The position numbers and the translations under genes were made by a program. Shown here one piece after another: positions 25,444 to 34,135 of a stretch of DNA of 64,000 nt (the stretch's first letter is position 1; the number at the start of each line of letters is the position of its first letter). The stretch is from the NCBI RefSeq assembly GCF_024300625.1, contig NZ_CP101322.1, positions 1,377,992 to 1,441,991 of the forward strand. Direction: 5' to 3'. The notes beneath the pieces are model-generated. The model made no database searches. It was not told the origin of the DNA and was given only the letters and a program-made list of their open reading frames with translations. This DNA is from Halovivax gelatinilyticus. Its GTDB lineage: Archaea; Halobacteriota; Halobacteria; Halobacteriales; Natrialbaceae.

Positions 25444-27909
25444 ATGGCAGTGACGGACGACGAGATCCCCTCCATCGACCACCCACTTCTCGAGCCGGAC
25501 TTTCTCGAACGGCGGCTCTACCAGCTCCAGTTGGCCGGGACGGCGGCCGACGACCACACGCTCGTCTGTCTCCCGACGGGCCTCGGAAAGACCACCGTGA
25601 GCCTGCTGGTCACCGCCAGGCGGCTCGACGAGGTCGGCGGAACGTCGCTCATGCTCGCCCCGACGAAGCCCCTCGTCTCCCAGCACGCCGAGTTCTATCG
25701 CGAAGCCCTCAAAATCCCCGACGAGGAGATCGTCGTCTTCACCGGCGACGTCAGCCCGGACGACCGCGAGGCGCTCTGGAACGAAGCGACGATCGTGATG
25801 GCTACGCCGCAGGTGATCGAGAACGACCTCGTCGGGAGTCGAATCTCGCTCGCCGACGTGACCCACCTCACGTTCGACGAGTGTCACCGCGCGACCGGCG
25901 ACTACGCGTACAACTACATCGCTGAGCGCTACCACGAAGACGCCCGATCGCCGCTCGTGACCGGCATGTCGGCGTCTCCCGGCGGCGACGAAGAGGCAAT
26001 CTTGGAGGTCTGTGAAAACCTCGGCCTGCACGAGGTCACGGTGATGACACGCGAGGACGCCGACGTCGAGGAGTTTACCCACGACACCGACGTCGAGTGG
26101 GAGCGCATCGAGCTCCCCGACGAGGTCCTCGAGATTCGCGACGCGTTGAACGAGGTGATCACCGATCGCCTGGAGAAACTCAAGGAACTCGGCGTGGCGC
26201 GCTCGACCCAACCCGATCAGTCCCAGAAGGACCTCAATCGGATGCGCGCGGAGCTACAGAAGTTGATCAACAACGACCAGTCGGAGGGCTACAAAGGCAT
26301 GTCCGCCCACGCCGAGGTGATGAAGCTCCGCCAGGCCGTGACGCTCGTCGAAACCCAGAGCGTCGAAGCGTTGCGTCGATACTTCGAACGCCAGCGCAAT
26401 CAGGCCCGCTCGTCGGGAGCGTCGAAGGCGAGCCAGCGACTGGTCTCCGATCCCCGCGTCCGCGAGGCGATGCGACGCGCGGAGAAATTCGACCAACTTC
26501 ACCCGAAGTACCGAAAGACCCGGATGTTACTCGCGGAGACGCTCGGACTCGACGGCGGCGAGCGGGTCATCGTCTTCACCGAATCCAGAGATACCGCCGA
26601 GGCGCTCACCGAGTTCCTCGGAGAGAGCTTCGACGCCCGCCGGTTCGTCGGCCAGGGCGACCGCGAGGGCTCCGACGGGATGACCCAGACCGAACAGCAA
26701 TCGGCCCTCGAAGCCTTCCGGGCCGGCGAGTTCGAGGTGCTCGTCTCGACGTCCGTCGCGGAGGAGGGCCTCGACGTCCCCGACGTCGACCTCGTCCTCT
26801 TTTACGAACCCGTGCCGACGGCGATTCGATCGATTCAGCGAAAGGGCCGGACCGGTCGCCAGTCGGAGGGGCGCGTCGTCGTCCTGATGGCCGAAGACAC
26901 CCGCGACGAGGCGTACTTCTGGATCTCACGGCGGCGGGAGAAGGAGATGGAATCGGAACTGCGCCAGCTCAAAGGACTGGCCGCAGAGCTCGCCGAGGAA
27001 CTAGACGACTCCCAGCAGTCGCTCGCGGATTTCGAATCGGCCGACGGCCCGTCGGACGACTCCGGGAGCCAGGAACGCGAGGAACCATCGGCAGAGACGG
27101 GCGGCGATAAATCGGACAGTTCCAGTGGAAGTGGAGGGGTCGGCGAACAGCCGGGTCTTGCAGATTTCGCGGCAGAAACTGACGGTAAATCAGGCGGCGA
27201 CCCCTCCACTTCCACTGGAGAGTCGGCGAGTGACCCGGTGCCGTCGGGCGATTGTGATGCAGTCGAAATCGTCGCCGACCAGCGGGAGATGGACGCGAAC
27301 ATCGCCAGAGATCTCTCGAAACGCGATGACGTGTCGGTTCGACTGGAGACGCTGTCGGTCGGCGACTACGTCTGCTCGGACCGCGTCGTCGTCGAGCGCA
27401 AGTCTACGGCCGACTTCGTCGACTCGCTGGTCGGCGGCGATCGGTCGATCTTCGAGCAGGTCGGCGCGATGGCCCGCCACTACGCCCGCCCGGTCGTCGT
27501 GGTCGAGGGTGGGCGACTCTACGAGCAACGGGACATCCACCCGAACGCGATTCGCGGCGCGCTCTCGAGTCTGGCCGTCGACTTCGGGGCGAGCGTCTTA
27601 CACACCGAGAGCGAACGGGATACGACCGAGCTCCTGGCCGTCATCGCCGGTCGAGAGCAGGAAGTAGCCGACCGCGAGGTGTCCGTCCACGGCGAGAAAC
27701 AGGACAAGACCCTCGGCGAGCAACAGGAGTACGTCGTCTCGTCGATCGCCGAGATCGGACCGGTGACGGCCCGCGCCCTGCTCAGTACGTTCGGGACCGT
27801 CGAGGCGGTCATGACCGCGACCGAAGACGAATTGCTCGACGTCGACGGCGTCGGCCCCGTCACTGCCGAGCGAATTCGAGAAGTCGTCGAGAGCGAGTAC
27901 ACCGGGTGA
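25444..27909 (+). CDS. hef: Hef helicase/nuclease
   Basis: An archaeal Hef protein, 821 residues, homologous to the FANCM/XPF family that processes stalled replication forks. The N-terminal superfamily 2 helicase has Walker A PTGLGKTT (residues 44-51), DECHR (near 145) and the C-terminal helicase motif QRKGRTGRQ. A low-complexity Ser/Gly/Asp linker occupies about residues 535-600. The ERCC4 nuclease domain has the catalytic VVERKSTADF near residue 648, and the tandem HhH domain is near 745-815. It also interacts with PCNA in relatives. The linker carries a perfect inverted repeat. The gene is preceded by a possible TATA (cccttaaccc) about 28 nt before the ATG. Confidence 0.97.
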   Translation: MAVTDDEIPSIDHPLLEPDFLERRLYQLQLAGTAADDHTLVCLPTGLGKTTVSLLVTARRLDEVGGTSLMLAPTKPLVSQHAEFYREALKIPDEEIVVFTGDVSPDDREALWNEATIVMATPQVIENDLVGSRISLADVTHLTFDECHRATGDYAYNYIAERYHEDARSPLVTGMSASPGGDEEAILEVCENLGLHEVTVMTREDADVEEFTHDTDVEWERIELPDEVLEIRDALNEVITDRLEKLKELGVARSTQPDQSQKDLNRMRAELQKLINNDQSEGYKGMSAHAEVMKLRQAVTLVETQSVEALRRYFERQRNQARSSGASKASQRLVSDPRVREAMRRAEKFDQLHPKYRKTRMLLAETLGLDGGERVIVFTESRDTAEALTEFLGESFDARRFVGQGDREGSDGMTQTEQQSALEAFRAGEFEVLVSTSVAEEGLDVPDVDLVLFYEPVPTAIRSIQRKGRTGRQSEGRVVVLMAEDTRDEAYFWISRRREKEMESELRQLKGLAAELAEELDDSQQSLADFESADGPSDDSGSQEREEPSAETGGDKSDSSSGSGGVGEQPGLADFAAETDGKSGGDPSTSTGESASDPVPSGDCDAVEIVADQREMDANIARDLSKRDDVSVRLETLSVGDYVCSDRVVVERKSTADFVDSLVGGDRSIFEQVGAMARHYARPVVVVEGGRLYEQRDIHPNAIRGALSSLAVDFGASVLHTESERDTTELLAVIAGREQEVADREVSVHGEKQDKTLGEQQEYVVSSIAEIGPVTARALLSTFGTVEAVMTATEDELLDVDGVGPVTAERIREVVESEYTG
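27121..27219. repeat. Perfect 22-bp inverted repeat inside the hef linker
   Basis: The arms lie at 27121-27142 and 27198-27219, each 22 bp, fully complementary, with 55 bp between them. The left arm encodes part of SSGSGGVG and the right arm GDPSTSTG, so both are translated in frame as flexible linker. The flanking bases do not pair. Confidence 0.95.
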
Positions 27910-27917
27910 GTCGTCCG

Positions 27918-28322
27918 TCAGTGAAGCTTCAACTCGACGCGGCGTCCGTCCGGATCACGGACGTAGGCGGCCCACGCCCTGCCGTAGGCGCCGTAGCGCT
28001 CGAACGGTTCACCGTCTTCGACCGCGACGCCGTGGTCGCGTAACTCGGTGAGTAGCGTCTCGAGTTCGTCTCTCGAATCCGTCTCCGCTGAACGGACTAA
28101 CAGACACAGGTGCTCGCCACCGACGTCTATCTCCCCGTCCGTCGGTACCAGGTGAACGTGTCTCCCGCCGGCGGCGACCGCGACGTAGGGAACCTCACCG
28201 GCGTCGAATCGCTCGCGGTCTCTGATAGGAAGCCCCAGCAGGTCGTGATAAAACGCGAGCGCCCGCTCTATGTCGGTCACCCGAATCGCGACGTGGTCGA
28301 GGTCGACGATAGCTCCGTCCAT
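27918..28322 (-). CDS. VOC (glyoxalase/bleomycin-resistance fold) protein
   Basis: A 134-residue VOC protein with the two beta-alpha-beta modules expected: DLDHVAIRVTDIERALAFYHDLLGLPI at the N-terminus, HLCLLVRSAETDSRDELETLL in the middle, and AYVRDPDGRRVELKLH at the end. The metal ligands His (DHVAI), His (EHLCL) and Glu (VELKL) are in place, consistent with a metal-dependent lyase, isomerase or dioxygenase. The specific substrate cannot be told from sequence. It is convergent with hef, with the stops 8 bp apart. Confidence 0.9.
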   Translation of the reverse strand: MDGAIVDLDHVAIRVTDIERALAFYHDLLGLPIRDRERFDAGEVPYVAVAAGGRHVHLVPTDGEIDVGGEHLCLLVRSAETDSRDELETLLTELRDHGVAVEDGEPFERYGAYGRAWAAYVRDPDGRRVELKLH

Positions 28323-28446
28323 ACCGAAGAATCGAACGGATTCCGGCTTATCCGTTCGGGTGTCGAAACCGTCACCGCCCTTCTACGTGGCAAAATTACG
28401 TTAATGGTGTCGTAGTTCTAATTATATTTAGTATTTAATTTCAAAA

Positions 28447-28455
28447 GTTTTATAC
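28447..28455 (+). promoter_or_regulatory. TATA box of the tfb gene
   Basis: The sequence ttttatacg lies 27 nt before the ATG at 28483, in an AT-rich 60-bp block. It gives a leaderless or very short-leader transcript. Confidence 0.65.
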
Positions 28456-28482
28456 GCCAGAGGGCGTTACAGGTTATTATCG

Positions 28483-29358
28483 ATGGTTGAAGCGGGTGAT
28501 GGGAGAAGCTGTCCCGAGTGTGCCGGGACGTTGCGCCCCTCGGGCACGGAGGTGTGCTGTGAGGAATGCGGACTTGTCGTCGACGTCGACCGGCTGGATC
28601 GCGGCCCCGAATGGCGGTCGTTCGCCGACGGGGTAGACCGACGTCGAACCGGCGCCCCGCTGACCCGATCGCGCCACGACCGCGGCCTCTCGACGGAAAT
28701 CGGCTACGAGGCGACCGGTCGCATCACGGGTCGGAAACGCCGGCAACTGGCCAGAATGCGACGCGAACACGGACGGACACAGATCGCGACGAAAGCCGAC
28801 AGTAACTGCGTGACTGGATTTAACGAGATTCGCAGACTGGTCGGTCGACTTTCACTCCCGTCTGACGCCACCGAACAGGCCTGTGCCCTCTTCGAATCGG
28901 CCCAAAACGAGGGGCTGCTTCCCGGCCGATCTGTCGAAGGGTTCGCCGCTGCGAGTATTTACGCCGTCTCCCGGACGTTGAACCTGCCACGGACGATCGA
29001 CGAGGTCACCGCCGAATCGAAAGCCACCGAACGCGAGTTGAAAGCGGCCTACGACGCGATGAATCGGGAACTCGGCCTCCCGACGGGACCGATCGATCCC
29101 GCCCGCTTTCTGCCGCGCTTTGCCTCGGAACTGGACCTCGAAGTGGACGTCGAGCGCCAGGCTCGAACCTACCTCGAAACGCTCGTCCAGGAGAACGCCA
29201 TCGGGAGTCGTAACCCGTGTGGCGTCGCCGCTGGCTGTCTCTACCTCGCCGCGAACGAACGCGGACTTGCCGTGACGCAGGCCGATGCCGGAACCGTCGC
29301 CGACGTCTCACCGGCGACGATCAGAAAGACCGTCGAGCGGATTAACGCCCTCAGATAG
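28483..29358 (+). CDS. tfb: Transcription initiation factor TFB
   Basis: A 291-residue TFIIB homologue. The N-terminal zinc ribbon is CPECAGTLRPSG...CCEECGLVVD (cysteines within about residues 8-28), followed by a B-finger-like linker (RGPEWRSFADGVDRRR; SRHDRGLSTEIG). Two cyclin folds follow: the first from about residue 105 (FNEIRRLVGRLSLPSDATEQA) and the second from about residue 200 (GLPTGPIDPARFLPRFASEL). Haloarchaea carry several TFBs with partly specialised promoter preferences. Which one this is cannot be decided from the window. Confidence 0.95.
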   Translation: MVEAGDGRSCPECAGTLRPSGTEVCCEECGLVVDVDRLDRGPEWRSFADGVDRRRTGAPLTRSRHDRGLSTEIGYEATGRITGRKRRQLARMRREHGRTQIATKADSNCVTGFNEIRRLVGRLSLPSDATEQACALFESAQNEGLLPGRSVEGFAAASIYAVSRTLNLPRTIDEVTAESKATERELKAAYDAMNRELGLPTGPIDPARFLPRFASELDLEVDVERQARTYLETLVQENAIGSRNPCGVAAGCLYLAANERGLAVTQADAGTVADVSPATIRKTVERINALR

Positions 29359-29405
29359 GCCCGCATAATCGCAACGACTTTTTCGATACCCCGACCAGCA
29401 CCGGT

Positions 29406-29780
29406 ATGGGAACCCGCGCGACGAATCTCCTGGGCGGACTGGTGGCCATCACGGCCGTCGCCACGCTCCCGCTCGGAATTCTCGCATTCGTCTTTTCCGG
29501 GTGGCAACTCGGGCTCGCCGTCTTCGTCGTCGGCTGGCTGCTTCTCGTTCCGACGTTCGCGATTCTGGCCGGCGTACTCGAAGAGTCTACGTCCGAAACC
29601 GACCGGCAACCGGCCGAGCGCGAGGATCCACTGGAAACGCTCCGCGAGCGCTACGCGAGCGGAGAAATCGACGAGACCGAGTTCGAACGTCGCGTCGACG
29701 AATTACTCGAAACCGATCCGACCGAGTCGGCGAGCAAAATCGACGAACGGACGACGGATCGAGAACTCGAACGGGAGTGA
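29406..29780 (+). CDS. SHOCT-domain membrane protein
   Basis: A 124-residue protein with two hydrophobic segments (LLGGLVAITAVATLPLGILAF and LGLAVFVVGWLLLVPTFAILA), then a cytoplasmic tail carrying a SHOCT domain, DPLETLRERYASGEIDETEFERRVDELLETD. SHOCT motifs often sit at the ends of membrane proteins and may mediate oligomerisation. It lies 47 bp after tfb and convergent with mcm. The function is unknown. Confidence 0.88.
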   Translation: MGTRATNLLGGLVAITAVATLPLGILAFVFSGWQLGLAVFVVGWLLLVPTFAILAGVLEESTSETDRQPAEREDPLETLRERYASGEIDETEFERRVDELLETDPTESASKIDERTTDRELERE

Positions 29781-29787
29781 AAAAACG

Positions 29788-31890
29788 TCACGTCGTCCGC
29801 AGGTGATCGGTCTTGGGCTCGTAGACCTCGCCCTTCTGTTTGAGTTTCTCGATCTCGTGTTCGGCCTTCGACTCGTCCATGCCGATCTCGCCTGCCCGCT
29901 CTAGGACGACGTCGATGGGGGCGCCGTCGTCGTACTCCTCTTCGACGTCGGCGATGAGCGCCTTGATGTTCTTGACCCGATCGCGCTGGGACTTCGATCG
30001 GCCGGCCTCGACGATGTCGGCGTCGAACTCGCCCGTCTCGGGATCGACCCCGATATCCTGGAGACAGGCGCGGGTGATCTCGATGATCCGCTCTGCGTCC
30101 TCGCGCTCGACCGTATCGGAGAGCCGGATCCGGGCGCTGGCCTCCGCCAGCCTGACGAGCGCCTCGAGCTGCCGGGCGGTGACCGGAACCGGGGCGTCCT
30201 CGTCGACGCCCTTCGACCGCAGGTCGACGTAGAAGTTCTGAATCGCTTCGCGCGCCTCCTCGGTCATCCGGGGGTGACAGTTCTGCTTCGCGTAGGCGAC
30301 GTACTTCCTGAGCAGGTCGGCGTCGATCGCCGGGTCGACCGTCGCAGTCATCTCCTCGATCTCCTCCGTGCTCACGTCGTGCGAGGTCATCTGCTCGCGC
30401 TGTGTCGTCAGCTCGCCCGCGTAGTTCGTGTTCAGGATGTGCTCTGCGAGGTTCGCGTCCTTCTCCTCGTCCGGCTGGTCCGTGACGGTGAAGATCAGAT
30501 CGAACCGCGAGATGAGCGCCGGTTCTAAGTCGATCTGCTCGCCGATCGGCTCGTACTGGTCGAACCGGCCATACTTCGGGTTCGCCGCACCGAGGAGTGA
30601 ACAGCGAGATTTCAAGGTCGCGTTGATCCCGGCTTTGGACACCGAGATTTTCTGCTGTTCGAGGGCTTCGTGCATGGCCGAGCGGTCGTCCGCGGCCATT
30701 TTATCGAGTTCGTCGACTGCGGCGATTCCCTGGTCGGCGAGGACGAGCGCACCCGCCTCGAGCGACCACTGCTGACCGTCGCCGAAATCGTCTCTAACCG
30801 CCGCTGCAGTAAGCCCCGCGCTACTGCTGCCTTTCCCGGAGGTGTAGACCGAACGGGGCGCAATATTTTGAATGTATGACAGCATCTGGCTTTTTCCTGT
30901 ACCAGGATCACCGATCAGGAGCATGTGCAGGTCCCCCCTGATCCGCGAGCCGTCGGGGAGGTGTTTGGTGACGCCGGAAAAGAGCTGGAGCATCATCGAG
31001 AGCTTCTCCTGGTCGTAGCCGTAGATCGAGGGGGCGATCGAGTCGACCATCCGATCGTAGATGTCCTCGGACTGAGAGAGTTCGACGATCGCGGCTTTGT
31101 CCTCGTCGGTGATGTCCATGTCCTCGAACTGCTCTTCGTCGACCTCGACGGACATTCCCTCCATGTAGAAGTCGAAGACGGGCGATTTCTCCTGATCCGT
31201 TCCCTGCTGTTCGAGCCTGAGGACGCCGGTCGCAGAGACGTGATCGCCGGGCGTCACCTGGCCGGTGATGTCGTCTTCGATGTGGACGTCGATGGCCTGT
31301 GGCGTTTCGCCGCCGCGCAGGCCCTCCGGGCTCTCCTGGATGCGAAGCTTCTGGGAGTCGATGAACTCCGACTGGTCGAAGTTGACCCGGAAGGGCCCCT
31401 GTCGCTCGCAGCCGTGACACTCGTGGGGTTCCTGGAAGTCGCTCGTCGACTGGGGAACGCGCGTCAGCGTGCCACAGAGCTGGCACTCGAAGGCGGCTTC
31501 CTCGACCTTCGGGCGGACGTCCGTCGCCTTGCGGACGATGCCGCGCACCTCGACGAGGCTGTTCATGTGCTGGGCGCGGATCTCCCGTATCTCGGGCGTC
31601 TCGGTATCGGGAAGGTTCCTGATCCGGACGTGCGCGCGTCCGAGGCTGACGTCGATCGGGAGGTCGTAGAGACGGAGTGCCTCCTCGGCGTAGCGCTGGA
31701 GCTGTTCGGGCTGGGCCAGGTAGTCGTCTGCGAGATCGGGGTCGAAGCGGTAGAGGTCGTCCCAGTCGACGTGGAGCGATCGCTGCTCGGCCGGATATCG
31801 CTGGGCGAGTTCCTTGATTTCCGCGTCGTAGTAGTTGCGGAAGAATCCCTCGAAGGCGTCGATGAGTTCCTCGTTCCCCGCTTGCGCCAT
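29788..31890 (-). CDS. mcm: Replicative helicase MCM
   Basis: A 700-residue minichromosome maintenance helicase. The N-terminal domain contains the zinc site CQLCGT...CHGC (about residues 135-161). The AAA+ core has Walker A GDPGTGKSQ near residue 328, Walker B with AAVDELDKM, sensor 1 (LLGAANPKYG) and the arginine-finger region ISRFDLIF near 460. A C-terminal winged helix ends at DHLRTT. It is the hexameric ring that unwinds DNA ahead of the PolD replisome. No intein is present. A minus-strand TATA (ctttatct, 31916-31923) is 26 nt before the start. Confidence 0.97.
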   Translation of the reverse strand: MAQAGNEELIDAFEGFFRNYYDAEIKELAQRYPAEQRSLHVDWDDLYRFDPDLADDYLAQPEQLQRYAEEALRLYDLPIDVSLGRAHVRIRNLPDTETPEIREIRAQHMNSLVEVRGIVRKATDVRPKVEEAAFECQLCGTLTRVPQSTSDFQEPHECHGCERQGPFRVNFDQSEFIDSQKLRIQESPEGLRGGETPQAIDVHIEDDITGQVTPGDHVSATGVLRLEQQGTDQEKSPVFDFYMEGMSVEVDEEQFEDMDITDEDKAAIVELSQSEDIYDRMVDSIAPSIYGYDQEKLSMMLQLFSGVTKHLPDGSRIRGDLHMLLIGDPGTGKSQMLSYIQNIAPRSVYTSGKGSSSAGLTAAAVRDDFGDGQQWSLEAGALVLADQGIAAVDELDKMAADDRSAMHEALEQQKISVSKAGINATLKSRCSLLGAANPKYGRFDQYEPIGEQIDLEPALISRFDLIFTVTDQPDEEKDANLAEHILNTNYAGELTTQREQMTSHDVSTEEIEEMTATVDPAIDADLLRKYVAYAKQNCHPRMTEEAREAIQNFYVDLRSKGVDEDAPVPVTARQLEALVRLAEASARIRLSDTVEREDAERIIEITRACLQDIGVDPETGEFDADIVEAGRSKSQRDRVKNIKALIADVEEEYDDGAPIDVVLERAGEIGMDESKAEHEIEKLKQKGEVYEPKTDHLRTT

Positions 31891-31915
31891 TGGACTGGTC
31901 TAGCGCGGTCATCCC

Positions 31916-31923
31916 AGATAAAG
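31916..31923 (-). promoter_or_regulatory. TATA box of mcm
   Basis: On the minus strand the sequence ctttatct ends 26 nt before the mcm ATG at 31890, the distance expected for leaderless transcription. Confidence 0.6.
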
Positions 31924-32094
31924 GGTCGCAAATTGCGGTGGTACTAGAGCGCGTGACGGTCGGCCCGAGTGATCGATCGGCTCCGTACCGGTTGTTCGGG
32001 GAGTTTCATCGGCCAGGAGCCCTCGTCAGGTGAGCGACGGTGAGTCACCACCTGGCAACAGCCTTAAATACTCGCCCGTCGCGAGTACCCACCC

Positions 32095-32682
32095 ATGGAC
32101 GAGAAGACGGAGGAACTGCGCGAGATTTTCACGAGCGTGACCGACGAGGAGACGGTAACCGAGTCACAGGAGGCCGGACGTGGATCGTTAGAGAAAGACG
32201 ACCGCACGATCGAAGAGCGCGTCGCGGGCGTCGTCGGGCAGATGCGCGAGCGATACGCGTTCGACACCGCGCTCACGGACGAGGAACTGGTGTCGGTCGT
32301 CCACCGGTTCTACGAGGACGAAAGCGACGGGGCGATCGCGGCCGATCTCGGCGTCGCCGAAGACGAGATCTTCGAGGCGCGGATGGCGCTCCACCTGGTT
32401 CGATCGGCCGAACTCCCCGATCTCGATCTCGTGACGCTCAGAGAGCGCGAAGACGGCGACGAAATGCTCGCCGACGAGTTCGATGTCACGGTCGAAGAGA
32501 TCCGGCGATACCGCGAACTCGCGCGAGCCCAGGCCGAATCGCGCGCGGCCAACGACCGCTATCGCGACGAGTTCGAGAGCCTCCTCTCGGACTCCGATCT
32601 CACCTCGCGAATGGCCGCAGACGTGCGCGAAGACGGGCTCGAAGACGCGACCGAGGGGATGGAAACCGACGTTTCGTTCTAA
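32095..32682 (+). CDS. cmi4: Conditioned-medium-induced protein 4 family
   Basis: A 195-residue acidic protein that matches the haloarchaeal Cmi4 family named from genes induced by conditioned medium in Haloferax-type species. It is mostly helical. Residues 55-190 contain two HTH-like stretches (DGAIAADLGVAEDEIFEARM and ADEFDVTVEEIRRYRELARAQ), so DNA binding is possible but unproven. A TATA-like ccttaaatact at 32062-32072 lies 22 nt upstream, giving a leaderless message. The family assignment is from recall of sequence features and the function is unknown. Confidence 0.8.
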   Translation: MDEKTEELREIFTSVTDEETVTESQEAGRGSLEKDDRTIEERVAGVVGQMRERYAFDTALTDEELVSVVHRFYEDESDGAIAADLGVAEDEIFEARMALHLVRSAELPDLDLVTLREREDGDEMLADEFDVTVEEIRRYRELARAQAESRAANDRYRDEFESLLSDSDLTSRMAADVREDGLEDATEGMETDVSF

Positions 32683-32738
32683 CCCGCTCTCGCCTCGAAG
32701 ATCGTCGACCCATTCCCGGCGTGATTCTCGTTCTACCG

Positions 32739-32748
32739 TTTATATACG
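32739..32748 (+). promoter_or_regulatory. TATA box of the Cas4-like gene
   Basis: The sequence tttatatacg ends 21 nt before the GTG at 32770. This supports the GTG as the real start, with a nearly leaderless transcript. Confidence 0.6.
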
Positions 32749-32769
32749 ATCGGGCGGCCAGGTCGGTGC

Positions 32770-33435
32770 GTGTCATCCGTCACGTTCGGCGAGCTACGAT
32801 CGGCCGCGTTCTGTGCCAGACAGTGTTACTACGATCGAACGACCGACGGAGGGACGCCGCCGAAACGCCACGCGACGATCAAGGCGCTTGCCCACCGGTA
32901 CGCGTCGTTACTCGACGCCGATCGCCGCCAGCTCACCGAGGAGCCGATCGCGATCGACCCTGCCGCCTACCGGGAGCGACTCGCTCGCGCTCGTGCTTTA
33001 CACCCCCGGTGGGAAGAACTCTGCGAGCCGGCGGCGCGAGACGTGCTGGTCGCCGGGCGCGACTGTCGCGGGATCGTCGACAAAGTGCTCGAGGACCCGC
33101 TCGAACCCGTCATGATCGCGACCGGAAAGCCGCCCGATCGCGGCGTCTGGGAAGCCCACTCGATCAAGGCCGTCGCGGCGGCGAAGGCGCTCGCCTGGGA
33201 GTACGGAGAGCGAGTCGAACGAGCGACCCTCGAGTACCCCGCCTACGGCGTGGTCCGTCGGATCGACCTGACTACCCGGCGGAAAGCCGCCTACCGGCGC
33301 ACGCTTCGGACCGTCCGCGAGATGGACGGACCGCCGGCGCGGACCGACGACCGGTCGAAGTGCGACCACTGCGAGTACGCTACACAGTGTGGGGTGAAGA
33401 CGCGAACGCTCCGGTCGCTGCTCGGCGGAGGATAA
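32770..33435 (+). CDS. Standalone Cas4/RecB-like nuclease family protein
   Basis: A 221-residue protein that starts at a GTG. It has the cysteine arrangement of Cas4-type Fe-S nucleases: an N-terminal Cys15/Cys19 (FCARQCYYDR) and C-terminal Cys198, Cys201, Cys207 (KCDHCEYATQCG). The RecB-type aspartate motif is probably GIVDKV (near residue 98), followed by EPVMIATGK, where the usual acidic residue of motif III is replaced by Thr. No cas1, cas2 or repeat array is visible, so it is not part of a CRISPR locus here. Such lone homologues are common in haloarchaea and are probably DNA-processing enzymes of unknown role. Confidence 0.75.
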   Translation: MSSVTFGELRSAAFCARQCYYDRTTDGGTPPKRHATIKALAHRYASLLDADRRQLTEEPIAIDPAAYRERLARARALHPRWEELCEPAARDVLVAGRDCRGIVDKVLEDPLEPVMIATGKPPDRGVWEAHSIKAVAAAKALAWEYGERVERATLEYPAYGVVRRIDLTTRRKAAYRRTLRTVREMDGPPARTDDRSKCDHCEYATQCGVKTRTLRSLLGGG

Positions 33436-33464
33436 CGGCGACGGTGTTCGGATCGAATGCCCGC

Positions 33465-34049
33465 TCAGTTCGCCGCGAGCCAGCGCTCGATCCGATCGGC
33501 GTCCGCGCCGCGGCGGTGGATCGACTCCGTCGAGACGTCGACGACCGTACTCTCGATGCCGCCCGTCTCGCCGCCGTCGAGAAGGACCGCCGACGCCTCG
33601 CGGACCGGCTCGTCGACGTCCGCGAGCCGGAGTGCGCTCGGTTCGCCGCTTTCGTTCGCGCTGGTCGCAGTGATGGGCCGGTCGGCCAGCTCACAGAGCC
33701 GAAGCGCGATCCGGTGATCGGGTATCCTGACGCCCACGCGGTCTCGTCCGGCCGTGAGGACGTCAGGAACGTGCTCGCGGCGCGGGCAGAGGACCGTGAC
33801 CGGGCCGGGCAGGAACGTCGCCATGAACCGACGTTCTCGGTCCGTCGCTCGAACGTGAGAGAGCGCCGTCGGAACCGACGGGACCGCCATCGAGATCGGA
33901 TTTTCTCGATCGCGACCTTTCACGTCGTACACCCGCTCGATCGCCGCCGGATCGGTCGCGTCGGCGGCGAGCCCGTAGACCGTCTCGGTCGGGTACACGA
34001 CGAGCTGACCCTCGGCGATCGCGTCGGCCGCCTCGCGAAGTTCGCCCAT
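33465..34049 (-). CDS. tsaC: Threonylcarbamoyl-AMP synthase (Sua5/YrdC family)
   Basis: A 194-residue YrdC-domain protein that makes threonylcarbamoyl-AMP for the t6A37 modification of ANN-decoding tRNAs. Conserved residues are VVYPTETVYGLAADATDP, KGRDRENPISM and GVRIPDH with TATSANESGEPS at the end of the active site. It lacks the C-terminal Sua5 domain, so it is the short YrdC form. The start is the ATG at 34049 (MGELREAAD). An earlier in-frame Met at 34076 adds nine poorly matching residues. Confidence 0.93.
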   Translation of the reverse strand: MGELREAADAIAEGQLVVYPTETVYGLAADATDPAAIERVYDVKGRDRENPISMAVPSVPTALSHVRATDRERRFMATFLPGPVTVLCPRREHVPDVLTAGRDRVGVRIPDHRIALRLCELADRPITATSANESGEPSALRLADVDEPVREASAVLLDGGETGGIESTVVDVSTESIHRRGADADRIERWLAAN

Positions 34050-34135
34050 AGCCCATCGTCGGGTGATCGCGAGCAAAAAGGTAGCGCTCGTCGGTCAGAA
34101 CGGTCGACGCTGTTCGGGTGAGAACGCGGCCCCGC

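Noticed and set aside
28483-29358. Tandem pair of tfb genes or a tfb fused to another domain
   Set aside because: The protein has normal TFB length and a single zinc ribbon plus two cyclin folds.
32770-33435. CRISPR locus around the Cas4-like gene
   Set aside because: No regularly spaced repeats and no cas1, cas2 or effector genes occur in the surrounding several kilobases.
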